A DNA stretch of 64,000 bases from Ktedonobacteraceae bacterium (GCA_035653615.1 DASRBN010000044.1:62001-126000), one strand, 5' to 3'; shown: positions 9,041-17,689, counted from the stretch's first letter. Made by a program: numbers and translations. The notes: generated by a model from the sequence alone, not told the origin.

Positions 9041-10156
9041 ATGTCGCTCACGCACGAATCACTTGAAGCGGGAGTAACAATCGAACAGGAGGAAATGGTT
9101 TTACACTCGCTACATCCGCTCAATGCCGGGATTGCGCCTGAAGTAGCGCGCGAGAAATTTATCACGCCGCAGAAACGCTTTTTCATCCGCAGTCATGGCT
9201 CTATTCCAGATGTGGATGGCGAGACCTACCGCCTTTCGGTGAGCGGGAGAGTAAAGGTTCCATTGGAGCTGTCTCTTGATGACTTACGGATTGAATTTGC
9301 CAGTTCTAGCGTTGTTGCTACGCTACAATGTGCGGGGCACCGGCGTAGCGAACTTGCCGCTGTTCAACCAATCCGGGGAGAGGTTGCATGGGACGCCGAT
9401 GCGATCAGCACTGCGGAATGGCGGGGCGTGCGATTGCGCGAGGTGCTGCTGGCGGCGGGTATAGGACCCGGTGTGAAACATGTAGCATTTCTGGGCCTCG
9501 ATGAGATTGAGAAAGGTGGGGAGCGATTTGGGTTTGGCGCTTCAATCCCTCTCGAGAAGGCGCTATCCGGAGAAGTGCTGCTGGCCTATGAGATGAATGG
9601 CGAGCCATTGACACGCGAGCATGGTTTTCCGCTGCGCGTTGTGGTGCCCGGCTATATCGGCGCCAGGAGCGTGAAGTGGCTGGGCGGCATTCGCCTGCAA
9701 GCTTCTCCTTCCAACAATTATTTTCAACGCCACGCTTACAAGCTCTTTCCACCTGATACGCAGGCCGCAGATGCGAATTGGGAGGAAGGAAAGGTGCTGT
9801 CTGACCTGGCGATCAATACCGTTATCTGCCGGCCTCGCGCATCTGAAGTGCTTCCCGCAGGGCCAGTGACGATCCAGGGATACGCGATTACGGGTGAAGG
9901 TGCGCATATCGAAGCGGTTGAGCTTTCGCTGAATGGTGGCGCAACCTGGCGGGAGGCGACACTGCTGGAAAGGCCGCATCCATGGACATGGTGCTTCTGG
10001 GAGGCTTCTTTTCAACTGGAGCCTGGTTGTTATGAGATTGTTGCGCGGGCCTGGGATTCGAGAGGACGCACGCAGCCTGCCAATCTGCGCGAGGTCTGGA
10101 ACTTCAAGGGATATATGAACAATGCCTGGCACCGCCTACACGTGTCAGTATTCTAG
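9041..10156 (+). CDS. Sulfite-oxidase-family molybdopterin oxidoreductase (cytosolic)
   Basis: About 371 residues. The molybdopterin domain carries the Mo-ligating cysteine in ATLQCAGHRR (near residue 97) and the family segment FPLRVVVPGYIGARSVKWL near 189. The C-terminal ~110 residues form the Ig-like dimerisation domain (VELSLNGGATWREA, RAWDSRGRTQP). The family oxidises sulfite to sulfate or acts on related oxyanions. No signal peptide or heme domain is visible, so it is predicted cytosolic. The start is set by AGGAAGGAG six bases before the ATG. The next gene starts 28 bases downstream, so they probably form an operon with the unknown protein and the PhnD-like protein. Confidence 0.9.
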   Translation: MSLTHESLEAGVTIEQEEMVLHSLHPLNAGIAPEVAREKFITPQKRFFIRSHGSIPDVDGETYRLSVSGRVKVPLELSLDDLRIEFASSSVVATLQCAGHRRSELAAVQPIRGEVAWDADAISTAEWRGVRLREVLLAAGIGPGVKHVAFLGLDEIEKGGERFGFGASIPLEKALSGEVLLAYEMNGEPLTREHGFPLRVVVPGYIGARSVKWLGGIRLQASPSNNYFQRHAYKLFPPDTQAADANWEEGKVLSDLAINTVICRPRASEVLPAGPVTIQGYAITGEGAHIEAVELSLNGGATWREATLLERPHPWTWCFWEASFQLEPGCYEIVARAWDSRGRTQPANLREVWNFKGYMNNAWHRLHVSVF

Positions 10157-10184
10157 CATAGAAAGAGAAAAGGGGGATAAATTC

Positions 10185-10901
10185 ATGCAACGCTTTCGCC
10201 CGGTCGCCCAAGAAGGTCTGAGAAATGATGCCGGTAACACCGATATTCAGAAAGGCAAGTTAGATCTGGTCGTGCTGCGTTATATGGCGCGCAGGCTCCA
10301 CTTAACGGTTCGCCAGCTAGATGAGCCTGTTCCCGCGTCGCAACCATTATTGTACCGCTTACAGGAACGGTACGGACGAATGCACCGTATAGCGATTTAC
10401 AAACAGCAGGAACTGGTGCTGAGAGATACACTTATGTTCGTCGGTTTTATCAGTCGCAAAAGAAAGGCATTGCAAGACTCGATTGCTGATCAGATCGAGG
10501 ATATCGATAGACAATTGCTGGTAGAGTTGGTGAATGCGCCGGGCATCGTCAGTTATTCCTCGCTGGAATTGCGCAATGGAGATTGGTGCAACCTGGTGCT
10601 CTTAAGCGATGTGGAGGCGAAGATGCATATCAGGGATACGCCTATCCATCGTTACGCGGCCTATAGGCTGTCGGAGGCCTATTATGAGTGGATACGCCTG
10701 CATCATGGCATCATGCCGGAGGGGCTGGATCATACCGAGATGTTGTTGCAAAAGACGAGATACTACTTTTTTTCGGCACCACAAACGAGGCCAACAATTT
10801 GGGAGCGTATCTACGATTCTGTAGGGATAGCGCCTGGTGGCGATCCTGAGCAACTGAAGTGGACAGGGACAAGCCGCTCTCCCTACAGAATGAGCGTCTA
10901 A
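10185..10901 (+). CDS. Protein of unknown function between molybdoenzyme and PhnD-like gene
   Basis: 238 residues, family not recognised. The sequence is soluble, mixed alpha/beta, with a C-terminal helical part rich in Y, W and R (AYRLSEAYYEWIRLHHG). No signal peptide, membrane helix or metal-binding cluster is evident. Its size and a YRLQERYG...RDTLMFVGF pattern loosely recall chorismate-lyase-like folds, but I cannot support that. The start is the ATG at 10185 with AAAGGGGG upstream. An ATG at 10122 would overlap the previous gene. The last ~14 codons coincide with an intergenic repeat (GACAGGGACAAGCCGCT), so the natural C-terminus may have been replaced. Confidence 0.7.
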   Translation: MQRFRPVAQEGLRNDAGNTDIQKGKLDLVVLRYMARRLHLTVRQLDEPVPASQPLLYRLQERYGRMHRIAIYKQQELVLRDTLMFVGFISRKRKALQDSIADQIEDIDRQLLVELVNAPGIVSYSSLELRNGDWCNLVLLSDVEAKMHIRDTPIHRYAAYRLSEAYYEWIRLHHGIMPEGLDHTEMLLQKTRYYFFSAPQTRPTIWERIYDSVGIAPGGDPEQLKWTGTSRSPYRMSV

Positions 10902-11013
10902 TTTCAGTACCCTCAACAGGGTCGTGAAAGGATACGGCACCTGCTGCCCCAGGAGCGCCAGTATACCTATCAAACCCGAAAAGATCAAGTGGAAATGCAC
11001 TAAGGAGCAAAAG

Positions 11014-11859
11014 ATGGTAGGAATGGAGAACAATCAACCGCTACGCTTTGCGACGTTCCTTTCGTCCAACCTCTGGGATACGTACAGTTCTATCGCCAGG
11101 TATGTTGGGAAGGCACTGGGATGCAAGAGCTTGCTTACGGTCGGGCATTCTTTCGATGCGTTTGCCGAGGACGAGATAGATGTTGGTTTCGTGTGCGGCC
11201 TGATTTATGCGCGTATGGCCCGCTATGCCGACTGCCCCATCGAGCTGTTAGCGGCGCCGGTGCTGCACGGGAGACGTTACGCGGGGAAGCCGATCTATTT
11301 TTCGGATGTGGTTGTGCGCAAAGAGAGTTCTTTCTTTTCGTTCGATGACCTGCGTGATTGCACCTGGGCATATAACGAATTCATTTCTCACTCGGGCTGG
11401 AACCTGGTATGCTACAGCCTGCTGCAACAGGGTAGAACGCCTGGCTATTTTGGCAGGATCGTCAAATCAGGTTCGCACCTGAAGTCCTTGCGGATGGTGC
11501 TGGATGGACAGGTCGATGCGACAGCCATTGATTCGCACGTACTGGATGTGATGCTCCGGCAAGACCCGGCGCTGGGAGCCAGGTTGCGCGTGATCGAGAC
11601 CCTGGGCCCCTCTGGTATTCCCCCGGTGGTCGTTGCGAAACGCCTGGATGATTGTCTAAAGCAGCGCATTCGGACTGCTCTGCTCCATATGCATCATAAT
11701 GCAGCCAGCGCAAATGAACTGCGCAGGGGATTGATAGAGCGATTTGCCCCTGTTACTGACGAACATTACGCGGGCATGCTTGGGATGCTGGCACAGGTTG
11801 AACTGGCGCAGTTCTCACATCCACTCTCCGGTCTGGTACTGGCAAGCGGAAGAAGATAA
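11014..11859 (+). CDS. PhnD-like substrate-binding protein lacking a signal peptide
   Basis: 281 residues of the phosphate/phosphite/phosphonate-binding (PhnD/SsuA-like) periplasmic-binding fold. LRFATFLSSNLWDTY is at the start, DVGFVCGLIYARM near 52, SHSGWNLVCYSLL near 124 (the S-x-SG ligand loop), and DATAIDSHVLD near 165. Classical members bind an oxyanion for an ABC importer; here no lipobox, signal peptide or ABC genes are seen. A cytosolic sensor or auxiliary role is possible (inference). SD TAAGGAG lies six bases before the ATG. It is the third gene in line after the molybdoenzyme. Confidence 0.8.
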   Translation: MVGMENNQPLRFATFLSSNLWDTYSSIARYVGKALGCKSLLTVGHSFDAFAEDEIDVGFVCGLIYARMARYADCPIELLAAPVLHGRRYAGKPIYFSDVVVRKESSFFSFDDLRDCTWAYNEFISHSGWNLVCYSLLQQGRTPGYFGRIVKSGSHLKSLRMVLDGQVDATAIDSHVLDVMLRQDPALGARLRVIETLGPSGIPPVVVAKRLDDCLKQRIRTALLHMHHNAASANELRRGLIERFAPVTDEHYAGMLGMLAQVELAQFSHPLSGLVLASGRR

Positions 11860-12218
11860 TGCAGCAGGCGGGAATAAAGCAGAATACGCCCGTCATCTCC
11901 TTGAGTCCGCTCCTATGGAATGCTCGTCGTGGGCGCCATAGGGGCGGGCTTTGTATACCGCAGTGTTGGGCCGATTGATCGTGGGCATCGTCGATAATGA
12001 ACTTTCACGACCAACACCGGCAATGCGAGCGGCCAGGGCGTGTCATTCTTCGCTGCGCTCAGAATCTCTGGCTCGATGGGCACAGATTCTTCCCCGTTCG
12101 CTCCGCTCAGGGCTTCGGCTCACACGCTCAGCATGACACGTCCTGGGAGGATTCCCAAATTTGATGGTGAAAATTCATCATCGGCCCTCGCGGGGACAGG
12201 GACAAGCCGCTGTCCCTA
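11860..12218. repeat. Repeat-filled gap between convergent genes
   Basis: No gene is seen. It contains a GGGCCGATTGATCG element (about 11970) and a TCATTCTTCGCTGCGCTCAGAATC...CGCTCAGCATGACACG composite (about 12040-12140). A GGGACAGGGACAAGCCGCTGTCCCTA element lies near 12193 and also occurs in the last codons of the unknown gene ending at 10901. Confidence 0.75.
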
Positions 12219-13523
12219 CTACACCCTATACATTGGCTCATACGGTGAGAGTTGATCCGGGTCGTTGAACTCGGCGCCGGCAGGGGCAACAACTGGACCT
12301 CGTAAAAGCGGATCATCGGTACTGCTCATCCATTGTTCCAGGCGACCGCGCATCTCATCCAGAACTGGGGCCAGCGATGGATCATTCGCTACATTGCAAG
12401 CCTCGCCGGGATCAAAGATCAGATCGTAGAGCTGCTCCTGTGCGATGGGACGATCTTTCCAGCCGTAACGCAGTAACAACCGCTTGCTGGGGCTATCGTC
12501 CGTATTGGGCAGCACAGGCGTGAGGCGATCACCGAAGCGGCGGATGTACTTCCAACGCTCAGTGCGCACGGCCCGTTGCGGTTCGTAGGCAGCGTGGTAA
12601 GTCGTCTCGGCGAACACCTGCTCGTTGACTCGATCAGTTTTGTTTTGAATGAGGGGCATCAGCGATTTGCCTTGCAGCCATTCCGGTCGCTCAATCTCAA
12701 GCAGATCACAGACGGTGGGGAAGAGATCGATCTGTGAAACCATCGCATCGCAGACCTTGCCGCCGGAAAAACCACCCGGCCCCCGCAGTATCAGCATCAC
12801 GCCAATGCCATGATCGGTCAGATTGGTTTTCATTCTTGGGAAGGCCAACCCATGATCGGTTGTACAGATGACCAGCGTATTCTCAGCCAAACCGGCGGCC
12901 TCAAGAGCATTCAGGACGGCAGCGACGCCCCTATCGAGGGATTGCGCGCTGACCTTGAACGCGGCCATATCCAGGCGTGTCTCAGGAGTGTCGGGTAAGG
13001 TCGGTGGCGGCAAACAGTAATTGGCATCTTGCGGCGAGACAGGCTCAAAAAATTCGCGATGGGTCTCGAAAAATCCGACCGAGAGAAAAAATGGCTGTCG
13101 CGGCACATTGCGCAGGATATCGATGGCGATAGGCGCGACCGATGCCACATGATTAGTTTTAATCTTGAACACGCGATCATAGCCGATGATATCAGGCTCC
13201 TTTGAGATGTGCTGCTCGCCGATTAAGACCGAATAATAGCCGACTTTGCGCAGTGTATGGACAATATGATGACGATAATTGCGCAAAGAGAAACCACGAT
13301 GGGCCAGTCCAAGCATACCATTGCTATGCGCAAACTGGCCGGTCAGCAGGCTCGCGCGACTGCCGGAGCACGTTGGAGCAACGCAAAAAGCTTTGCGGAA
13401 TAAGACTCCTTGCTCGGCAAGACGTTGAATGTTGGGCGTTGGGATGGCATAGCCATAAGGTTGAACATAGCGCCCGGTATCATGAGAGTGAAGATAGAGG
13501 ATGTTTGGATACTGTTCTTGCAT
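12219..13523 (-). CDS. Sulfatase (arylsulfatase/N-sulfoglucosamine sulfohydrolase-like)
   Basis: About 434 residues of the alkaline-phosphatase-fold sulfatase family, which hydrolyses sulfate esters or sulfamates. The formylglycine motif region reads APTCSGSRASLLTG (near residue 50). Cys and Arg of C-x-P-x-R are kept but the proline is glycine. Later metal/active-site blocks are present: GEQHIS near 100, FFLSVGFFETH near 145 and TTDHGL near 223. No signal peptide is seen. The ATG at 13523 is preferred over the TTG at 13541. It is divergent from the second Stf0 sulfotransferase, so makers and breakers of sulfate esters lie together. A formylglycine-generating enzyme is not in the window. Confidence 0.9.
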   Translation of the reverse strand: MQEQYPNILYLHSHDTGRYVQPYGYAIPTPNIQRLAEQGVLFRKAFCVAPTCSGSRASLLTGQFAHSNGMLGLAHRGFSLRNYRHHIVHTLRKVGYYSVLIGEQHISKEPDIIGYDRVFKIKTNHVASVAPIAIDILRNVPRQPFFLSVGFFETHREFFEPVSPQDANYCLPPPTLPDTPETRLDMAAFKVSAQSLDRGVAAVLNALEAAGLAENTLVICTTDHGLAFPRMKTNLTDHGIGVMLILRGPGGFSGGKVCDAMVSQIDLFPTVCDLLEIERPEWLQGKSLMPLIQNKTDRVNEQVFAETTYHAAYEPQRAVRTERWKYIRRFGDRLTPVLPNTDDSPSKRLLLRYGWKDRPIAQEQLYDLIFDPGEACNVANDPSLAPVLDEMRGRLEQWMSSTDDPLLRGPVVAPAGAEFNDPDQLSPYEPMYRV

Positions 13524-13757
13524 AGGTATGTACTCTTTCAACTACTACGACGATTCCACCAACAACAGTTGCCACAGTAGAGGCGGGGGTTACGGCAGCG
13601 GCAGGGTGGGGGAGCTTGCTCCGTCCATCGCCCCCAATAGCTGGTGGAACCTACTATAACCCCAGAATCGTATCATAGATACAGCATAACACATCGGTCT
13701 AGTGCTCACGCACCAGGCCTCTCTATTATTATAACATATGAGAATAAAATAAATAAC

Positions 13758-13786
13758 TTGAAAGAATGAGGAAAATATGCTATTGT
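13758..13786 (+). promoter_or_regulatory. Predicted promoter for second Stf0 gene
   Basis: TTGAAA (13758-13763), 17-base spacer, TATTGT (13781-13786). It is nearly the same block as at 7868-7896, including the AAATAACTTGAA lead-in. The rest of the 13524-13830 gap holds a GC-rich repeat fragment near 13580-13640 and no gene. Confidence 0.65.
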
Positions 13787-13830
13787 TCATTTACAGACGT
13801 TTCAGATAGGAAAAATGAGAGGAGTACAAG

Positions 13831-14676
13831 GTGCCAAAACCGAATACATCTTACCTTATCTGTGCCACCCCGCGCAGCGGAAGCACGCTGCTATGCGAGG
13901 CGTTGGACAATACCGGCCTGGCCGGGCATCCAAAAGAGTACTTCGAGGCGCTGAAGAAGACGGGACTGCCCCGCCGGCCGAGGGAGTACTTTGAGAACGT
14001 AGAAAATACTGCTATTCTGCAACTCCTTGGGAATTACTCACGCCTGGATGATGAGTATGGCCAGCCCACATTTTGGGATGGTCCCGGTTACGCGCAGTAT
14101 CTTGCGCACGTGCTTGAGGAGGGAACTACCCCCAATGGTGTTTTTGGCGCGAAGATGATGTGGGGATACTTCGGTGATTTTATCGAGAATGCGCGGCAAA
14201 TTCCGGCCTATCGTTACATGGCCGTACCGGATATACTGAATGCGATTTTTCCTGACCTGCATTACATCTGGGTGACGAGGCGCGACAAGGCGCGGCAGGC
14301 AGTCTCGCTGTGGAAAGCCATTCAAACCTGGACATGGAAACATGATTGGCACGATGCACTGGCAGGCATGCACAATCATAAAGAGCTTGTGTTCAACTTC
14401 GAGGCGATTGATCATTTAGTACAGCGAATCAATGCACATGATGAAGCCTGGCAGCGGTACTTTACTGAATGCGGTGTGCGACCATATACGGTGATTTATG
14501 AGGAACTGGCCGGCGCATATGAGGAGACAGCTTTGAGCATTTTGCGCTACCTGCATATTCCCATAGGTGAACCTGTTGTTTTTGGTGAGCGGCGCATGAG
14601 GCGGCAGGCGGATGGGCTGTCTGAGGAATGGGTGCAGCGCTACTACGCTCTCAAACGCGTAGATTCGGTGGTTTAA
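13831..14676 (+). CDS. Stf0-family sulfotransferase
   Basis: 281 residues, transferring sulfate from PAPS to an unknown acceptor. The 5'-phosphosulfate loop CATPRSGSTLLCEAL (near residue 11) is canonical, unlike the paralogue at 7989. The second PAPS region VTRRDKARQAVSLWKAIQTW lies near 148. Start is GTG, with GAGGAGTACAAG upstream. It is divergent from the sulfatase and carries a promoter copied from, or shared with, the first Stf0 gene. It ends just before a strong terminator. Mycobacterial Stf0 sulfates trehalose; the acceptor here cannot be predicted. Confidence 0.92.
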   Translation: MPKPNTSYLICATPRSGSTLLCEALDNTGLAGHPKEYFEALKKTGLPRRPREYFENVENTAILQLLGNYSRLDDEYGQPTFWDGPGYAQYLAHVLEEGTTPNGVFGAKMMWGYFGDFIENARQIPAYRYMAVPDILNAIFPDLHYIWVTRRDKARQAVSLWKAIQTWTWKHDWHDALAGMHNHKELVFNFEAIDHLVQRINAHDEAWQRYFTECGVRPYTVIYEELAGAYEETALSILRYLHIPIGEPVVFGERRMRRQADGLSEEWVQRYYALKRVDSVV

Positions 14677-14700
14677 AACATCTTGAAGAAAACCTGAGCA

Positions 14701-14737
14701 AAGATGACCACAAGGGATTCACTCTTGTGGTCATCTT
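14701..14737 (+). terminator. Rho-independent terminator
   Basis: A 14-bp perfect stem (AAGATGACCACAAG / CTTGTGGTCATCTT) with a 9-base loop is followed by GTTTTCTCTC. It lies 24 bases after the sulfotransferase stop. Confidence 0.85.
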
Positions 14738-14840
14738 GTTTTCTCTCCCGGATGCTTTCTGTGTTCTCCCTGCTTCCTACGAGAAATTTGCTGGTGGAGT
14801 GTCCATCTGGGCGGCGGGCTGCTGCTGGCGAACCAACCGA

Positions 14841-16121
14841 TCAATGGAGTTGGTATATCATGTTATTCTTCTTATCACTCTTCTTCCGCGGCCCATAAAT
14901 CCGTCCGGCCATCTCCTCGACCCGCTCCATCACCTCTTTCAGCACCGGTTTTTGCGCGAAGAAGATAACTTCGCTGGCGGTATCTTGAAACACATCGCCG
15001 GCGATATTCAAACCACGGTAGACGAGCAGCAGGAGATGTTCGCAATGCGCGGCGCGGACTTTTTCCACTTTGCGCCGCAGGTATTCGGGATGCCAGAAGC
15101 CTACGAGTTCGATAAGAATCTTGCGCGTTTCATCCTCGTCGTCAATCAGCGTAAAATCGGGAATCATCACCGTATCGCCGAGCAGCAAGACCTCGCTTTC
15201 GCGTCGCAGTAGCCAGTGGCCGCGTTTGTCGCCCATCTTTTGCTCAAACTCGCCTGCGAAGTCGGCCTCAAGGCGGCTGTCGAAGAGGCCGCTCTGTTTG
15301 AAATGACTCTGAAAGGGCATCGTATAATCGAGCCGGTAGGTTGCCATAGCGCCTGTCTGGGGAGCGATTATTGTAGCAGTCATGCGCCAGCGCTCGCAGA
15401 GGAAGAGCGCCGGTAAAAAGGCAGCGAACTGCCGCCCGTAGCGCGTTGTGGCATTGACGAAAGGAGAAATAGGGCCATCAAGGTCGAGCAGGTAGCCATC
15501 CTCCAGTACATGTCCCCAGAACATGAGTTTAAACAATTTGAGGTACTTCCAGAGGTCTTTATATCCCCTATGCACTTCGATCTGCACCTGAGTCGCCCAG
15601 TAGAGAACGCCGCGCGCCAGTTCCAGGTTATAGCGAGAGAGCAGGCTTTCAGGCGTCCATGCGGGGCCTGTATCGTGAAGCGCGTAGGTGGCAGGACGGT
15701 CGGCGAAGAGCATTGCCGCTACCTGCTGCGCGGGAATACCAATTTCGTCCGCGACATGCTGGATGACTTCATAATGCGTTTTTGGTGAGAATAATTGCGG
15801 CGTGGTGAAAACCGGCCCATAGGAAAAGGCGCGCTCGCGGATTTGCATAGGATGAATAGAAGTTGCCAGGGGCGTAAACGTCGCCGCATCGGTAAGTACC
15901 TTTGCCAGCCCGCGCACAACCACATAGTCGAGGCGTTCTCCCTCGTACATCTCCAGGGCGTTTTGCCAGTCGGCCTGCGATTGGCCCCTGAACTGCTGAA
16001 AGAGGTCGATCAGGTCGGCGGCAGTAGAAAGCCAGTGGGGATCGCTTGTATCGAGCAGGTCGATTGTCAGTTCCGATTTGCGGACGCGCACGCGTGGTTT
16101 GACGAGGTCGGCGGTCAGCAT
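14841..16121 (-). CDS. DUF790/Bax1-like nuclease, partner of XPB
   Basis: 426 residues of the DUF790 family. In archaea the family member Bax1 binds XPB helicase and acts as a structure-specific nuclease. The C-terminal third shows a PD-(D/E)xK-like pattern: IPDFTLID near residue 318, then ILIELVGFWHPEYLRRK near 333. The N-terminal ~290 residues are helical (YGRQFAAFLPALF). Its start overlaps the end of the XPB gene by 7 bases, so the pair is co-translated. Expected role: opening and cutting damaged DNA. The family match is firm; the biochemical role in bacteria is inference. Confidence 0.85.
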   Translation of the reverse strand: MLTADLVKPRVRVRKSELTIDLLDTSDPHWLSTAADLIDLFQQFRGQSQADWQNALEMYEGERLDYVVVRGLAKVLTDAATFTPLATSIHPMQIRERAFSYGPVFTTPQLFSPKTHYEVIQHVADEIGIPAQQVAAMLFADRPATYALHDTGPAWTPESLLSRYNLELARGVLYWATQVQIEVHRGYKDLWKYLKLFKLMFWGHVLEDGYLLDLDGPISPFVNATTRYGRQFAAFLPALFLCERWRMTATIIAPQTGAMATYRLDYTMPFQSHFKQSGLFDSRLEADFAGEFEQKMGDKRGHWLLRRESEVLLLGDTVMIPDFTLIDDEDETRKILIELVGFWHPEYLRRKVEKVRAAHCEHLLLLVYRGLNIAGDVFQDTASEVIFFAQKPVLKEVMERVEEMAGRIYGPRKKSDKKNNMIYQLH

Positions 16122-17515
16122 GCTTCCGGTTCCTCTCGTTTGCGTCGCCTTCTCTGGGCTTTCCCCTCCTCCAGGGTCTTGCGCGCGATGACCTCGAATA
16201 GCACGGCTTCGCGATTTTCAACCTTGCGCAGCACGCGACCCAGGCGTTGAATATACTCACGCGCGCCGGACGTGCCTCCCAGCACAATGGCGACTTTGGC
16301 TTCCGGCACATCCACACCTTCGTTGAGGACGCGCGAGGTGACGATGACGCGATAACGACCGCTTTGAAAGCCATCCAGGATATGCTTGCGTTCGGCGGCA
16401 TTCGTTTCATGTGTAATTACGGGCACGAGGTGACGATAGGCAATCTCGTAGGCCGTCGAGTTATGTTCCGTGAAGACGAGTATCTGTTCTGAGGCGTGCT
16501 CACACAGCAGGGCATCAAGAGCTTTGAACTTGCCCTCGGCGCGGGCAAGCAGGCGAAGTAAGCGCTGGCGGGCGAGAAATGCCTGCCGCGCCTGGGCATC
16601 TACAGCAGAGAGGCGCATCAATTCCAGAATCCATCTCGCGCCATGATGCCGTCTCAACTGGCGTGAGCGAATGAACGCGGTGTAGACAGCGTAATCAGCA
16701 TCATAGCTTGCGCGTTCTTCAGACGTGAGATCGATACGCAGGCGCTGGGTGCGATACTGCGCAAGCTGCTTGCCGACGAGGTCTTCGATGCGCTTGCTAT
16801 AAATAACAGGCCCGATGAGTTCATCGATGCGCCAGCGCCCATTACTCTGTTCCTCTTCTTCGGGATATGTCGCCGTCAGTCCCAGGCGGAATGGAGCGGG
16901 AGTCATGAGCGCGGTTTCTCCCCAGGTGGGCGCGGGCAGGTGATGCACCTCGTCGAAAATAATCAGCTTAAAGCTGTTCCCGCACTCGGCCATCAGGTCG
17001 CCTGCCGAATGATAAGTCGTGACGGTTAAGGGCAGAACGCGCTTTTCGCCACCATAATACACTCCCACGTCTACGGCAAAAGCGTTAACAAGCCTGGCAT
17101 ACCACTGGTGGAGCAGATCAATGGTGGGAGCAACGACAACGGTGGAGCGTTTGATGCGCTGGATAGCCTGGATAGCAAGAAAGGTTTTGCCCGCCCCGGT
17201 CGGTAAAATGATGCTGCCCCGCCGCTCCTCCTGCTCCCAGGCAGCAAGGGCCTCCAGCTGGTAATCGTGCGGCTCGCGATTCTCATGTAACGTGAGATCG
17301 AGATGCTGCCAGCGAGCCACATTGTTGCGAATATGCTGTTCTTGCAGGTATGGCAGAAGCGAGCCGTAGTGATAGGCTTCGCAGCGCCACTTTCCCTTGA
17401 TGAAGCGAAAGGGCGCGGGTTGATATTCCTGCTCGTCAATACCCTGTAAGACAAGCGTACCGCCTTGAAAGAAGATAGACGCGCTCATATCTTTCATGAT
17501 GGTACAGTATAGCAT
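16115..17515 (-). CDS. XPB/Ssl2-type DNA helicase
   Basis: Superfamily 2 ATPase of about 466 residues. An N-terminal damage-recognition-like segment comes first. Walker A is LPTGAGKT near residue 141, motif II is FDEVHHLP near 214 and motif III is GLTATYP near 237. A thumb-like helical insert follows (about 285-330). Motifs IV-VI include ILVFTEHNS, VTSRVLNEGVDVP and QRLGRVLRK. A lysine/arginine-rich tail ends the protein. Archaeal and eukaryotic XPB unwinds DNA in repair and transcription. The first ATG (17515) has no clear SD; ATGs at 17497 and 17488 are alternatives. The gene is followed by the Bax1-like nuclease with overlap. Confidence 0.9.
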   Translation of the reverse strand: MLYCTIMKDMSASIFFQGGTLVLQGIDEQEYQPAPFRFIKGKWRCEAYHYGSLLPYLQEQHIRNNVARWQHLDLTLHENREPHDYQLEALAAWEQEERRGSIILPTGAGKTFLAIQAIQRIKRSTVVVAPTIDLLHQWYARLVNAFAVDVGVYYGGEKRVLPLTVTTYHSAGDLMAECGNSFKLIIFDEVHHLPAPTWGETALMTPAPFRLGLTATYPEEEEQSNGRWRIDELIGPVIYSKRIEDLVGKQLAQYRTQRLRIDLTSEERASYDADYAVYTAFIRSRQLRRHHGARWILELMRLSAVDAQARQAFLARQRLLRLLARAEGKFKALDALLCEHASEQILVFTEHNSTAYEIAYRHLVPVITHETNAAERKHILDGFQSGRYRVIVTSRVLNEGVDVPEAKVAIVLGGTSGAREYIQRLGRVLRKVENREAVLFEVIARKTLEEGKAQRRRRKREEPEAC

Positions 17516-17689
17516 ATGTGGAGAGGAAAAGGTAGATCATGCGTTCTTTTATACCGAGAAATTCAGCATGTAGAGGCCCAATCAAGAGAATGAGGGGTCT
17601 TTGTTATACCATACGTGTTTCCAGAGTGAAAGGCATAACAATAGCAAGAATTGGATATCCAACCGAAAAGGGCTATGGTATTGTTCCTT

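Noticed and set aside
14628..15212. 194-codon + strand ORF after the sulfotransferase
   Set aside because: It overlaps the terminator and is antisense to the Bax1-like gene, with no SD and no family look.
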